From Botrytis cinerea B05.10 (Eukaryota; Ascomycota; Leotiomycetes; Helotiales; Sclerotiniaceae), in the NCBI RefSeq assembly GCF_000143535.2, contig NC_037317.1, forward strand, positions 2,356,001-2,420,000: DNA of 64,000 bases, read 5' to 3'. Within the stretch, counting starts at the first letter, position 1. The number at the start of each line of letters is the position of its first letter. The notes under the pieces are model-generated. The model was not told where the DNA came from. It saw nothing but the letters and a program-made list of their open reading frames with translations, and searched no databases. The position numbers and the translations under genes are program-made. Shown here piece after piece: positions 22,783-34,832 of this stretch.

Positions 22783-24337
22783 TGAGCTTGGGAAGCTGTG
22801 AAATTACATATTAATATTTCATGTTTTATTGAGTCATGGAGATAGGAGCATCGTCATGGGAAAGGCAGGAGGTGGTGCATATGGGAGATGGAGTGGGTAG
22901 AGCCATTGATTGTTTATTACTATGGGGTTATGATGAGTTTACAAGTTAATGCATATTTTTCAGTATACACATAAAATGTAAACTCCAAATCGCGTTTCTA
23001 CATGGTGACCAAAGTAGAACGACTATAATCTTAGGGTCGAGGGTCTCACTGATCTGCCAAACAAACCTCAAGATTCTAAACATCTAGGGCGAAGTTACTA
23101 GGTGATTTCCAAGCTTCTCATAAAATCTCATGAGCTATTTCGGTGCTGTTGGGGAGAAATAGGTGGTGAAAAGCGTACTTGTAGCGGATCGACCTATATA
23201 CTACCATCTATGTAGAACCATAGACCTTCGGGTTCATTATCCTACACCCGTTCCATATACACATACGCATACATGAATGATGAGAATGTTTTTCTTCAAC
23301 GCAGCACAGCCTCTAGGGAGAAATTGGCAGAAAACACGTGACTGTGTATGACGTCATGAACATAAAATCTGGGGTACATGCTTGTGTTTATGCTTGTGCT
23401 TGCTTGTGCGATAGACTGGGACTGGGACTGGGACTGGGACTGGTTACTTGTGTAAAGTGGGGTGGGCTGGACTGGACTGGACTGGGCTGAACGTCATCGA
23501 TTGATGGATCGATGGATCGATGGATCAATTTCAAGGTTTGTTGTGTATTTGTCTGTATGTATGTATGTATGTATGTATGAGTGAAATGGAGTGGGCTGGG
23601 CTGGGCTGGGCTGGATCGATAAGGTTTTTTATTTATATTTATATTTATATTTATACTTATATTATGACATATTATATCGTATTGTATTTATATTGTATTA
23701 AGGTGGGATGTGCGGGAAAAGCAAGGTAGGAGAGGAGGAAAGGAAGAGGTGAGTGAGAAGGGAAAAAGAAAAAAAGAAAAAAGAAGATCAAGCTGGATTT
23801 TTCTGTGTTTATGGAACCTACCATGCATGCATGCATGCATGCATGGATGAGATACCTATTTCTCTCTCTGGTGGGATGGGCCAATGGCGAGTAGGGTGAC
23901 GGTTCCTGCACTACGTCAGGTTTGGGCTTTTGGGCTGCGGGGTGGTAGGTGGTACAATGAATGGATGGTTAATTAAGGGTGTGAGTTCAGGTTTTTGGGG
24001 GGGGGGGGGGAAAGGGGGGATGCGGATTGGATGGCTGGTTGGGTTGTGGGAGTAATAAATGGATTGATTGAATAAAGAACTGGGTGATTGATTGTCTTGT
24101 GTAGAAGGCGTTTTTTGGGGCGGGTTCCTTGTTTCTTGATTATTGGGTTGTGGGTTGAGTATATTAATTAGGTCTATCTATCTATCTGCTTCCCTGATAT
24201 TGAAAAGATTATTTCGACTTTGTTCTACTTGCTTGCTTCTTTCAATATAAATACATAAATATACGAACATACAAACAGACACAACGTACAAACCAAACTT
24301 CCACTCAAACTCAAACTCAAACTCAAACAACGCAAAG
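22783..24337. other. Gene-free stretch dense in simple repeats
   Basis: About 1.55 kb. From 23400 to 24040 it is packed with microsatellites: repeated GGGACT/GGACT units near 23416-23490, GATGGATC at 23500-23525, TATG at 23554-23579, GGGCT at 23594-23615, TTTATA at 23630-23662, CATG at 23822-23845 and a G run at 23997-24010. The 3' part, with CAAACT repeats just before 24338, is the leader or promoter of the next gene. No coding sequence supported. Confidence 0.7.
23400..24012. repeat. Cluster of distinct microsatellites
   Basis: At least seven different short tandem repeats with units of 1-6 bp occur within about 600 bp, including a self-complementary CATGCATG tract (23822-23845) and a 14-base G run (23997-24010). 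Such clustering is unusual compared with the rest of the window. Confidence 0.85.
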
Positions 24338-25454
24338 ATGGAAACAGTTAATAACATCGCAGCCGCGGCGTCAAAGGCTATCTGGGGCGAGCCTCAAGCA
24401 ACGACCGATGCGGCAAATGCAACGATCGTGCCGGAGACGAAGGGGACGGAACCGATTAGTGGGGAGTTGGGCGATACGAAGAAGGGGGAACCGTATGATT
24501 TGGGGAATGCGGGTATGTTTGTTTTTTCGTTTGTCTTTGGTTGTGGTTATGGTTTATGATTGTGGTTGATGGGGAGGGAGGGTTGATGCATTGGGGGATT
24601 GACCTACGAAGCGATGGGAATGAATGAATAGATACAAACCCAAAAACATCAATCCGCTAACCCAAACAGATTCCACAACCACCCAAAACACCCTCTCCAC
24701 CACCATCTCCGACAGCACCGCCACCCCAACCGACACCAACACCAGCACCCTCTCACCCCCCGGCCTCGGCGCCAAACCCCTCGATCCCACCATCGCATCT
24801 CCAACCCCGGACACCCTATCCCACACTCTATCCGAAACCCACATCGCGCCCCTTTCCTCTACCGAGCCCGACACTTCCTCCTCCTCTTCCCTCAAACCCA
24901 CGTCTGAAAAACCGTTCATCTCAGAACACATCAATCCCAATCTCCCCGATGCGCCTATCGGGAAACCGCTCTCTACTTCCGCGTCCAGCTCCACCACCGA
25001 AAATAAAGCCATCGATCTCAGCACCGCAGGACCCAAGCCGCTTTCTGAAATCCGCGGTGCGGCAGCCACAGAACGAGAACAAGAAAAGGAACAAGAAAAA
25101 CCAAGCAGTACCGCGAACGCGCAGGGCGTCCCTACAGATCTACAACCCGTCGATGAGACATCTGGTTCCGGCACGGAAACGGGAACGGGGACAGGAGAAA
25201 AATATATCAAGAGCTCGGGTGTGCAAGCCGACGGGGGAGATTTCGATGCTACGAGACCTGGGGCGGGGAAGGAGGCGGATAGATTACTGGGCAAGGAGGG
25301 GGTTGCTTCTACTGGTGCGGTAGGAGAAACAGGAAGAGGAAGTACAGAGACGGGTAGTGAAGAAGAACATGAACATGAACATGGGGAAGGAAAGAAAGAA
25401 GGAAAATTAACGCATCTAAAGGAGAAGATTAAGGAGAAGTTGCATAAGCATTAG
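24338..25454 (+). CDS. Low-complexity Ser/Thr/Glu-rich hypothetical protein
   Basis: Two exons: 24338-24512 and 24670-25454, in frame, 319 residues. The N-terminus METVNNIAAAASKAIWGE plus KKGEPYDLGNA form a short conserved-looking module that I have seen in filamentous-fungal proteins of unknown role. Exon 2 is almost wholly disordered (long Ser/Thr/Pro stretches, TETGTGTGE repeats). It ends in an acidic/His block (EEEHEHEHGEG) and a lysine-rich amphipathic tail (LTHLKEKIKEKLHKH). The acceptor at 24669 was chosen because the earlier one leads to a stop. A 246-codon open frame on the opposite strand is a composition artefact. Confidence 0.7.
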
Positions 25455-26182
25455 GATCCTAGGGTGAAGAGATGGATGGATGGATGGATGGATGGTTAGA
25501 TGGGCTAGGTGGGGATTAACTAAGTATGAGGGGTGATTGATGATATCATGTATGTTTATGTTTATTGGGATTTGGAATTCGGAATGAGGTTGGTTGAGGG
25601 TCTTGTCTTTTTTCTAGGGAATATGGATTTTTCTGTATGATGAATGATGGATGATGGGATGAGTTATGATTTTATATGAAATGAGATGAAATGAAATGAT
25701 AATTCATGAATTTGAGTTGGCTAGTACGAAAATGAATTGTGATTGGTTGGAATTATATGATGCGATCGGTGTGATATGAGAAGTATTAGGTAGGATGTGA
25801 TAGCAGTGAAAATATCACAACAATGCCCCCGGACACAATACCACAATGCCATATAGACTTGACAAACCGCTCGACAAATGGTGGTAAACACAACAAGTTG
25901 TAGAAAAGATTCCATTTTACTATCTAGCTACCTAGTATTCTAGTATTCTATTATTCTAGTGTACAAATAAAAGTCCAGATAAACAGCCATAAAAACAAAT
26001 CTCAAGCAACGCCATGTCATTTCCAGCTTTACCCAGAGTCATCGTGAATATTCTCAAAACTTGAACGCCGACTTAAGGAAAACAGGAAATTTTTAGAACT
26101 GTGAAGAGTACTCCCCAGACCAACTGAAATGAGAACAACAATATTTGATGGTCCGTCTCTCGATTATCACCGCGGTGCAACT
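25455..26182. other. Gene-free stretch between convergent genes
   Basis: About 0.7 kb with a GGAT microsatellite at about 25471-25494 just after the stop codon, and A/T-rich DNA with TATTCTAG repeats near 25930-25960. No gene supported. Confidence 0.45.
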
Positions 26183-29100
26183 TTAAAGGCCTTCTAGAAA
26201 GTCAAAATCATCGTTACTGAATTTGAGCATGTCATCCTCGGAACCTGGAGCAGTAACAACCTCGTTGGTAGAATTGACCTCGTTGCTGAATGCAGTATTG
26301 AGAAGAAGTTCGTTGCTACTGTGAGTAACTCCATTGGTTTGTACCACGTTAATGCGGCTAGAAACTCCGTTGTGGATGGAAGCAACCATACTACCATTGC
26401 CATTGCGAAGGATGCCATTGTTGCTGTCAGCCATGCCGTTGCTATCTCCATCGATGTTGTTTTTGCTGGGGAAAATCTCATTGAAGTTACGAAACTCCTC
26501 ATAACTGCTTCTTGGACTTTGATCTTCACTGCGAGCGATTTCATTACTGCTTACCACTCGAGGAATAACATTTTGGATCTTGGGACCAACGATTCTCTTT
26601 CCATTCTCAAATCGAACTGGTTTATGAGTCTCTTCAAAGACCAAATCTTCAGCGTTTGGTTTGTTCTCATTTTCAAGCTTCTCTCGCTCAATACGCTCTT
26701 GGTCAATGTTTTCATCCGAACGAACTGGGTCCCAAGTATTCCAAAGTTGACGGCCCTTTTCTGGCGACAGCTCTCTCTTTGTGGGAGAGGATTCAAATGT
26801 GTAGACCGAATGTTGACCACCTGATTGACCCGATGAGAGCTGTCTGTGTGAATGGCTCTGCCCAATTTGCTCACCCATGTTCCAGTATTTCTGTGGGGAG
26901 CGTTCTTTCTGCTTGCGGGGAGTAGTGTTCAATGAATTGTTTCCATTCTCATTTTCGGCAGTGATTTTCTTGGGCGACGATATGAGCTCAAGGGCCCGCA
27001 TGCGAGATAATGTACGACATTCTTCGCATTGACAAGTTTGACCACAATTGTTACTGCAACCATGGCCACAGTCAAGTAGCTTTTCGCAGGGTTCTTTACA
27101 GAGAACTTTATTATGAGGAGTTGGATGGCATTTATAAGGACATAAATGGCCACATGGTAAAATGCCACCACAAGCCTCATGACAGCCACCACTTAAATCT
27201 TCCCAATGTTCAGGCTCTGAGACATAAGTGTGATTCTGGTGCTTGGAGCATAGAATAGGTAGCTTAGAGCCAAATCTCTTCTCATCCAATAGATGCAGAA
27301 GAATTGGCATCCAAAGTTTTTCTCGAGAGCCATTGTCAGCTTCTTGCCCTGCAACAGTAATTGCATTTCCAAAGATGTAGAGACCACGTTGTGCACGAGA
27401 CAAAGCAACAACCACACGATTCTTACTTCGTAAAAATCCTACCGAACTATGAGGATTACCTCTTACTAGCGATAACAAGATAACCTCATTTTCTTCACCT
27501 TGATACGCGTCGACGGTATAGACCTTGAAGTATGGTGTTGCAACGCTTGTGACACGTCGACTGAGCTCCTTTAGGAGTAATTTCCGTTGGCCGTTATAGT
27601 ACTATGAATCTATCAGCCACGAAAGTTAGAGAAGTCAGGATCAATTCATACTGTCAACACAGTAATGTTTTCCGGCTGAACACCATTGAGAACTAAGTAG
27701 TTGAAGAATCCAGCAACCATTTCAGCTTCTGGGGCATTGTAACAACTCATGTTGACATCTCTATGTTCTTGCCATTTGTGTGAGAAGAAGTATGAATCAT
27801 AATTCATGCCAGGAACTGGAGGACGATGATTAACTCGGTCTCGTACATTCTGGTGATCATGAAGATCGACATAGAATGGATTCGGTTCAATACATAAAAG
27901 CTCTCGAATCTCTTGAATCATACGGCGTTGTTTGTTTAACATTGTATAAGCCATGCCGTTATTAACAAGTCTCTCGAACAAGGAAACAGACATGTAATAA
28001 GGGTGTGACATGAAGCGGTCAAGTGTAGTATTTGCCGTCAATTGCCGATGATCTCCAACAAGTATCACTTGCTCAAGAGATGGAATAATGCCTGCTGTGA
28101 CATTTGCTTCTAGGGTTTCTGCCGCTTCTTCGATGAGTAGTACACTCGGATTCAAAGCAGAAAGTAGTCCTCTATACTTAGATAGACCAGTTGTCGTACA
28201 ACCAATAATTCTTGTGTCTATGTAATCAATGAATTCTGCATCACGTCGCCACTATATTTATCAGTGAACTTCATCGATCATAAAAAAGTGAGCGTACCTT
28301 TGCCATCTTTAAGTTATTCATCGAGTCTCTGTACTTGCGAAGTGCCTCAATAAGCTTTTGGGTCAGTTGATCATAGTACAGCTTCTCCCAGTAGCAATAA
28401 ACATGACCCCGATACTTGTCTGGAAGGTCGAGAAGACTCCCAAATTTGGCGAGCATGTTTTTAGGAGAATTCTTGCCAATGGCTCTGGCACCAAGAGTTT
28501 TACCTGTATATGCACGACTTAATGGAACCCATGACCCGTTTAGAGCATCCATCATGTCATTCGCTTGAACTTCGACTTCGTTCTCTCGCAATTGATCGAA
28601 TTCCTGATCAGGATCTTCTATCTCAAGATGCTTGTTAATCACTGGAGTCCTCGACATGCGGACTTTCTGCGCCCCGAGCCCTATAATACTTGTAAGCAGA
28701 GTTAAGTGAACATCCCTAAGCTTTTGTGTACATACAAGATTCAAGAGGATCGGCATTTTCATCTTGCGAATCCGCCGAATCGCACCAACCAGGCTCAAAG
28801 AAAGAATCATAATGTTCTTGACTCATAACGCCAGACTCTAAAAGAACTCTACCAGGTAAAATACTAAATTCAGTGATGGGGTAAAGCATTAGTTCAATAG
28901 AATCGATCAAGCTACTATGTGCTTTGCTAGCTGCTCGAACGCCACCATTGAATTGCTTAGTTTTCAATTTTCTATGCTCTTCACGGAGCTCAAACAATGT
29001 TCGCGCTAGTATTGTCGAGTTCTTCTTATCACATCTGCTCCCTAGACGCACAAACTTATCCTCGAAACCAGCAATGTGGGTGAGTAATTGATCAAGAGCA

Positions 29101-30446
29101 TGATTAGTCTGAGCAGCAACAATGATTGGCCCATTGCCCCTGTTGCACAACATAGCTTTGAGAGCTTGGACGGAAGTGAACGTCTTACCAGTGCCAGGCG
29201 GGCCCTATCGACGAGTGTTGAATCAGTTCAGAGCTCCATGCGCCAGCAAGATTAAAAACAGCGAAGGAGAATATCCCACCTGTACAATTGCTAAGCTTTG
29301 AGTGAGCATTCGCTTACAAGCCGCGAGCTGGGAGTCATCCATGCCTGATTTTGGAAGAATTGGAAACTCCTTTAGGACATTCACATGGGACAACTTTTCA
29401 TCTTCTTCGTCGGTAAGGTTCGAAAGATAATCACCACTCGACAGAGCAATCGAACGAAGGTCGAGACAAGGTTTTTCCTTGATATAATTAGGTGGCAGAA
29501 TGTCTCTATCCAATTCAATCAGATACTTTTGGACATAAGGTCTATCCTCATTAGCATCTTGTTTCTTTTTGCTTCCTCAATCTTTGTTAACGTACGAATC
29601 TTCAGTGGCCAATTTTTGAAGTGCTACAAGCACATGACGGTACGCCTCAAAAAATCCCACTCGGGCTTGGATCATAATATATGCTACAAAAGACATTAGC
29701 TTCTACTGAATGTTGCGAGAATTATGCGACTAACACTCTGTCGGATTCAAGACAATGTCTTCGTCATTCCCAAAGAATATGTCAACTCGTGGAGGATCAC
29801 AGTCCAAGCCACCGTCTATGGGCCTAGCTGCGACAGTACCAACCTTACATATGGAACGAAACTTATCGCTAGTTGGACTTAAACACACGAGACTGCCTTG
29901 TGTAAGTCTGCTTGACTGCTCCCATCGGATTCTTTTGCCTGCTTTGTCACTTGAGAATTCGATCTTGAACGCTGGGCCAAGATGGCTCAGTTGGAGACCC
30001 ACGAGGTGGACCTGTAACAATATTAGTAACGACATTTTTGCTCATTATCATGTCGCACGGCATACGTCTGTGTAGATGGAAGTGTCTTGTGTATCACTCA
30101 TGTCATCGTTTCTCTTGAATGTAGCAACAGACTGACGAAGAGGAGCAACTGCATCTTCTCGTAGAATCTGGTAATGAAATCCAAGGTATTCTTCCTTAGA
30201 GCCCCAAGCCTGATCGATAATGTTGTGCGGCAGACGAGGATCGAATTCTTTCGGCTCCGCCAAGCTTTGGTAATCCATTGGCTGCTCTGGACCATCCTTA
30301 TCTTGCCATGATACATCTTTAAGAATTTCTTCACTAGTTGGAATTTCGGGCTGGTTTCTCCAAGATTCGAGGAAGTTGATTTTTTCATAAGGTTTCTGCA
30401 CATGCTCTCGCAACACGCAATCCGCGAAATTCTTACTGTATGCCAT
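26183..30446 (-). CDS. NF-X1-type zinc-finger SF1 RNA helicase (ZNFX1/Hrr1-like)
   Basis: A multi-exon gene (about seven short introns) from the ATG at 30446 to near 26183, estimated at 1250-1300 residues. In order: an N-terminal region with a ZNFX1-like beta module (VHLVGLQLSHLGPAFKIEF); Walker A GPPGTGKT split by an intron near 29200; helicase motif NHALDQLL; motif II LLIEEAAETLEA; VGDHRQL; SLFERLV; RRMIQEI; motif V/VI VDAYQGEENEVILLSLVRGN and VALSRAQRGLYIFGN; then NF-X1 cysteine/histidine fingers (CGGILPCGHLC, CHPTPHNKVLC, LDCGHGCSNNC, CQCEEC). The tail is Asn/Ser-rich and disordered. This architecture matches S. pombe Hrr1 and animal ZNFX1, which act in RNA-directed silencing with Argonaute/RdRP. 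Assigning that role here is inference. Confidence 0.88.
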
Positions 30447-30734
30447 GATCGCGGTTTCTTCTCCACAACCAGAAGTCAGCCCAAGTCTTTTAACCTTTTA
30501 GTCTCGTCAAGCATGTGATTTTACTGACCTTGGCGTGCAAGCTCTAGGTCACTCCCTGGGTTATTTAATGACTGCTATGTAGAGCTTAGACTCGCATTAT
30601 CTTTAATTATTAGATAAAAAACTGAATGGGGTTTGTGAAAGATCGAATTGCAGGGTGATTGTTGTTTGAGAGATAGGCTTGTGACCTCCTAGGGCTCTCC
30701 AGAGTTCAAAGGTATTTGGACAGTTTGTGTGAGG

Positions 30735-31452
30735 CTATGAAAGTGACAATGCAGACTTCAGCTTCAAACCCAAGCAGATAGAAACAATGCCTTGATTGAC
30801 TGAGTAGATGCCGAGTTGACGGTTTTGGAGGGGGATTTCAAGTATGGCAATACGTTGAGAAATCTTATAATTGTCAGCATCCTGTGTGCCAATGTATGTC
30901 AAACAATCTTATGTAGCTGACTGCTCTCACCTGGAATGTTGTCAGCCGAATTCCTTTGACTGTTTGCTCGATTGCGAGGAAGAATCTGAAGGTCTGAACC
31001 AGTGATTGAGCTTGCACGGCAGTTGTGTTATCCACAACTTTGCGGTATATGTATGGTGCGTTAAGTGCGTTGAAGACTTGTTGGCAGTTGCAGACGCTCA
31101 TTCGTGAAAGTCGCAACCGGTCTTACAAAGAGTCGATCTCAATTCTTCTCAGTCAAGTTCAATATAAGATTTTGTGTTGCAGGCGATTTGCAGGTTGCCT
31201 AAAGAGCGAGATCGGAGTTTTTGAAATACTGCATTGGTACCCAGGAGAAAATTTGGTAGAATTCACTGTGTCGGGCCTTCCCAAACGATCCAAATTTACA
31301 AGCGAGAATCGGAACGAGATTGAAAAATACGCGCAGTGCAGCTTTATTAGAAAGGCGAAAAATGATAAGTGTTTTAGAATCTTCTTCAACACCCATTGAG
31401 GTAACTCTCCAAATGTTACCTGGGCAATGAATGAAGAGATGGAAAATGTCAA
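30735..31452 (-). pseudogene. F-box-like protein, probably degenerate
   Basis: The minus strand has a start-like MTFSISSFIAQ followed by GELPQWVLKKILKHL, which resembles F-box helix 1. About 90 codons later, and after stops, comes VFNALNAPYIYRKVV, the usual end of fungal F-box/LRR N-termini, then VQTFRFFLAIEQTVKGIRLTTFQ. A donor GTGAGA and a downstream in-frame exon end at 30735. The two F-box parts normally lie about 20 residues apart, so either an intron I cannot place or an insertion and frameshift lies between them. I lean towards a decayed gene. A real but misread gene is possible. Confidence 0.4.
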
Positions 31453-32636
31453 AAGAAAAGAGGTAAATGTCTAGTATGAACTTCTAGAAAGTCTCTGGGC
31501 CGTGTACACTTCCACTCGTTTGCAAGCCGTGGGTCGGCTCGGTAGCTTGCAGTTTGCACAATGCATACATGGGGACTTTGCTTTTATTGATGAGTAAACT
31601 TCAGAGCAAACAGAGATTGAGATACCTAGTAGCTCTTTGCCTACCAAGTACTAGACGGGTGGTTTGTCATAGACGTAGGTGGGCATTATCCAGATCAATC
31701 TATGGTCGTCGTACCAATGTAGCTAACTTTGGAAACTCTCTGCCTTCAAAGCAGAGGATTGCATATACCCTTACCATCTACTCTCTCCACAGACCACTCG
31801 AACACAACTTCCTACCATGGGCGAGTAAAAGATATTGCTCAAACCTACAAAGTGCTCCTCCCTAGGTACCTACTAGTTGTAGGACTGGAAATCTCACGAC
31901 TCTTAACCTACTCCTCCTACTCCTTGCCACAACCTTGACGCATACCCCGTCTGCTGGATTGTAGTCCGGGCATCTCAATGTTTTCTGAGATGTTTCTAAG
32001 CAAGCATTGATTCGAACCATAATCATGAGAATAGATTTGAGGATTCGACTTCTGCAGGATAGAAAGTGCATGCAATCTTACAAGGTAGTCACTTTCTTTT
32101 GTGATGAAAGCTTGTAATCGACCATCTCTCAATAGTTGCTTCAAATGTAATCAAATCCAACCAAATCCACCACTCTGAGTGAAGTGTCTTGATGCAATGA
32201 AGGAGATTTAAGATGCTCCCAAAGTTGATGCAGTGAGGTTCTCATCATATCACGTGATATACGAGCTTGTTCATGCGGCCGCTAGCATGACGAGCTATTA
32301 AGACCCTGGCTTCATATTCATGATTCAAAGGCCAATTATATTGGTATCATCAAAATATAACTTACCGATTCTCCAATTGTACAAAACGCCCTTTGGCGTT
32401 GTAATTTAAGTGAGCCTTAAATTGTTTCTACTTTCTGGAGAATTTGTGACGTACTTGATTTGTTCATATCCAAATTATTTCCCGAATTGATTCCCGAACA
32501 TCTACTTAGAATATCCTTGCGCGCCCCGCGTTGCCATACAATCGAATTCAAGCTGAATAGCTTGCGCGAACGCGAATCCATTGCTGACCCAACCCGGAGA
32601 ACTGTATTGTGGAGGAGGGGTCTGTAGGTGTTCAAG
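31453..32636. other. Gene-free stretch upstream of SPT8
   Basis: About 1.2 kb with only short shadow frames. It includes a 14-bp palindrome with a CACGTG core (32247-32260) and should contain the SPT8 promoter. Confidence 0.45.
32247..32260. promoter_or_regulatory. ATATCACGTGATAT palindrome (E-box/CACGTG core)
   Basis: A perfect 14-bp inverted repeat centred on CACGTG, about 377 bp upstream of the SPT8 ATG. CACGTG is the core bound by bHLH factors of the Cbf1 type. Function is inferred from sequence only. Confidence 0.35.
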
Positions 32637-34832
32637 ATGGTGGATTTCGCGTTAGACATTGATGACGGTTGGTATATGCAGCATCTACTCTATCGTTATT
32701 GAGTACTGACTTTCGTTTTGCCAGGATCGAACGCGAGCTCCGACAATGAACAAGATGACATGATGGAAGATGCAGATGATCTAGACCCCGAACTAGATGG
32801 TGACGGGGATGGAGACGGGGACGGGGATGCTGATGGAGACGGAGATGAAGAAGGAGATGACGACGACAATGATGACGATAATGGAGACGATGACCAAGAT
32901 GATGGTGACGGCGATGGTGACGGTGATGGTGATGGTGATGGTGATGGTGATGGTGATGGTGATGGTGATGGTGATGGTGATGGTGATGGTGATGGTGATG
33001 GTGAAGGTGAAGACGACTTTTCCCCTTCGCAGAACAGAGGAGACCTAGACACTTCGAACGAGAGGTTGAACTCGAATGACACTCAAATGAATGGCGTGGG
33101 TCCCACCTCACATCCCCATCCGACTTTAATAAGGACTTCAGCCTCGCCGCAACACAATTCTGCTTCATCGTTATCCCCAAGATTTAGATATGAAGTTAGG
33201 GCCGAAGCATTAACTGCTTCTACTTATGATATTGTACCAACGATAGCTGCTCCTCAGAGTACCTCGATCAATGCGATTACTGCAACACCTGATATGAGAT
33301 ACTGGTTCAGTGGAGGTTCGGATTGTTTCATAAGGAAATATAATGGAGTTGACACCGTTAACGGTAAAACACTACTGACTGTTGCTCAACGGCATCCATT
33401 TGTCGATAGTGTAGTTAAAGCTGGTGTTCTTATGAGCTATTGGGATAATGAGGAATCAAGTCGAGGCCCTGGCGGAGAGGATAATCCATTGTCCCCCGTC
33501 TATTCATTGGCAGTACAATCTGAGGCTCTTTGGATGTTATCTGGACTTGAATCAGGAAGCATAAACTTACAATCGGTGCGACACGATGAAGGGAAGAAGA
33601 TTGCCACTCTCCAAAAACATACTTCTGCTGTCTCGGTTCTTAGTCTTGCTCGCGACGAGAGATCTGTCTTATCAGGAAGTTGGGACAAAAAGGTTCTGGA
33701 TTGGGATTTGAATACTGGATTAGTCAGGCGCACATTTGATGGGAGTGGTGGTCAAATCTCTGCAATAGAAGTAAGACCAGCTTCCACACTACCTGTTCCC
33801 GAAGAATCTGGCGAACCAAGCCCTCAAAACGGAACCTTCTCCAGTAACATTGGGGAAAAGCTACTGTTGAATGGAGCTTCTGGTGGAATGAATGGGACCA
33901 ATGGGTTGAACGGAGATGCAGATGGTAATGAGGATGCTCCTGGATCACCTGCAGATTCTCTTTTCGGGGGTGGAGATTCATTATTTGGAGATACAGATGG
34001 ACTAGGAGCTCCATCCGGAGGAAACTTTGGTGATGATGAAGATTTGTTCTCAAAAGCCTTGGATATGAACATGGAAGCACAACCAGATTCTTCGGGTGAT
34101 ATGTCTATGATGGATGCACCACCTCTACAAATTGAGGAAGAACCTGCTTCTTCCCTTCCAATCCAATCTGAACTACCACAGGCTGATCTATCTAATGGCT
34201 TACCTCACTCCGATGATATTATTGAAGCAAAGGTAGAGCCTGAAACTCAAGATGCTGATGCAACATCTGACTCCACATTTCTTGCTGCATCTATCAACGG
34301 AACTATTCGTGTCTGGGATAGACGTCAACCAAACCCAATTGCTCGGATTTTGACCAGAACAGGAGTACCTCCATGGTGTATGTCTGCTTGCTGGTCACCT
34401 GATGGGAACTACATATATGCTGGCCGAAGGAATGGTACAGTGGAAGAGTTCAGTTTGCATAAAGGTCTCAAACAACCCGAAAGGACGTTTAAGTTTCCAA
34501 ATGGAAGTGGTGCAGTCAGTGCCATAAAAGCCATGCCTAATGGGAGACATCTTATTTGGTATGTTGAACATTCTCTTATTTTATCCCCCAGACTGATCAT
34601 TAATAGTGCGTCACACGATATCTTACGTTTATATGACCTAAAGCAACCACAGACTAAATCACATTCATCCGTACCTTTCCTTATCGTTCCTGGCCCACCA
34701 AGGGCTGGTGTTATAGCTGCACTTCATATCGATCCAACGTGCAAGTATATGATATCAGCTGCTGGAAACAGGGGTTGGGAAGGTACTAATACAGAGGTTA
34801 TGATTGGATACGAGATTAACATACCATCTTGA
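32637..34832 (+). CDS. SPT8: SAGA complex WD40 subunit Spt8
   Basis: Exon 1 is 32637-32667 (MVDFALDIDD) and exon 2 starts at 32725. A 48-bp intron at 34559-34606 hides in an otherwise open frame: it has GTATGT and TAG ends, and removing it restores RHLICASHDILRLYDL. The protein is about 696 residues. An acidic N-terminus with a long Asp-Gly dipeptide run is followed by WD40 repeats, with landmarks YDIVPTIAAPQSTSINAI, YWFSGGSDCFIRKY, GSWDKKVLDWDLNTG, FLAASINGTIRVWDRR and WSPDGNYIYAGRRNGTVEEF. This is the typical Spt8 layout. Spt8 sits in SAGA, where it contacts TBP and tunes its delivery to promoters. A long acidic/Ser insertion separates repeats in the middle. Confidence 0.93.
32922..33003. 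repeat. (GGTGAT)n hexanucleotide repeat coding (Asp-Gly)n in SPT8
   Basis: A nearly pure run of about 13 GGTGAT units, preceded by imperfect GGGGAC/GGAGAC versions from about 32800. It encodes alternating Asp-Gly. In-frame length changes are tolerated because the unit is six bases. Confidence 0.9.

Noticed and set aside
24554..25294. 246-codon open frame on the minus strand
   Set aside because: Antisense to the Ser/Thr-rich exon of the 24338 gene. Its Val/Ser/Gly-rich composition is the mirror of that low-complexity sequence.
26321..26824. 167-codon plus-strand frame
   Set aside because: Antisense to the disordered tail of the NF-X1 helicase; no recognisable domain.
32632..33180. Poly-His and poly-Ser-Pro frames on the minus strand
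   Set aside because: Created by the GGTGAT repeat of SPT8 read backwards.
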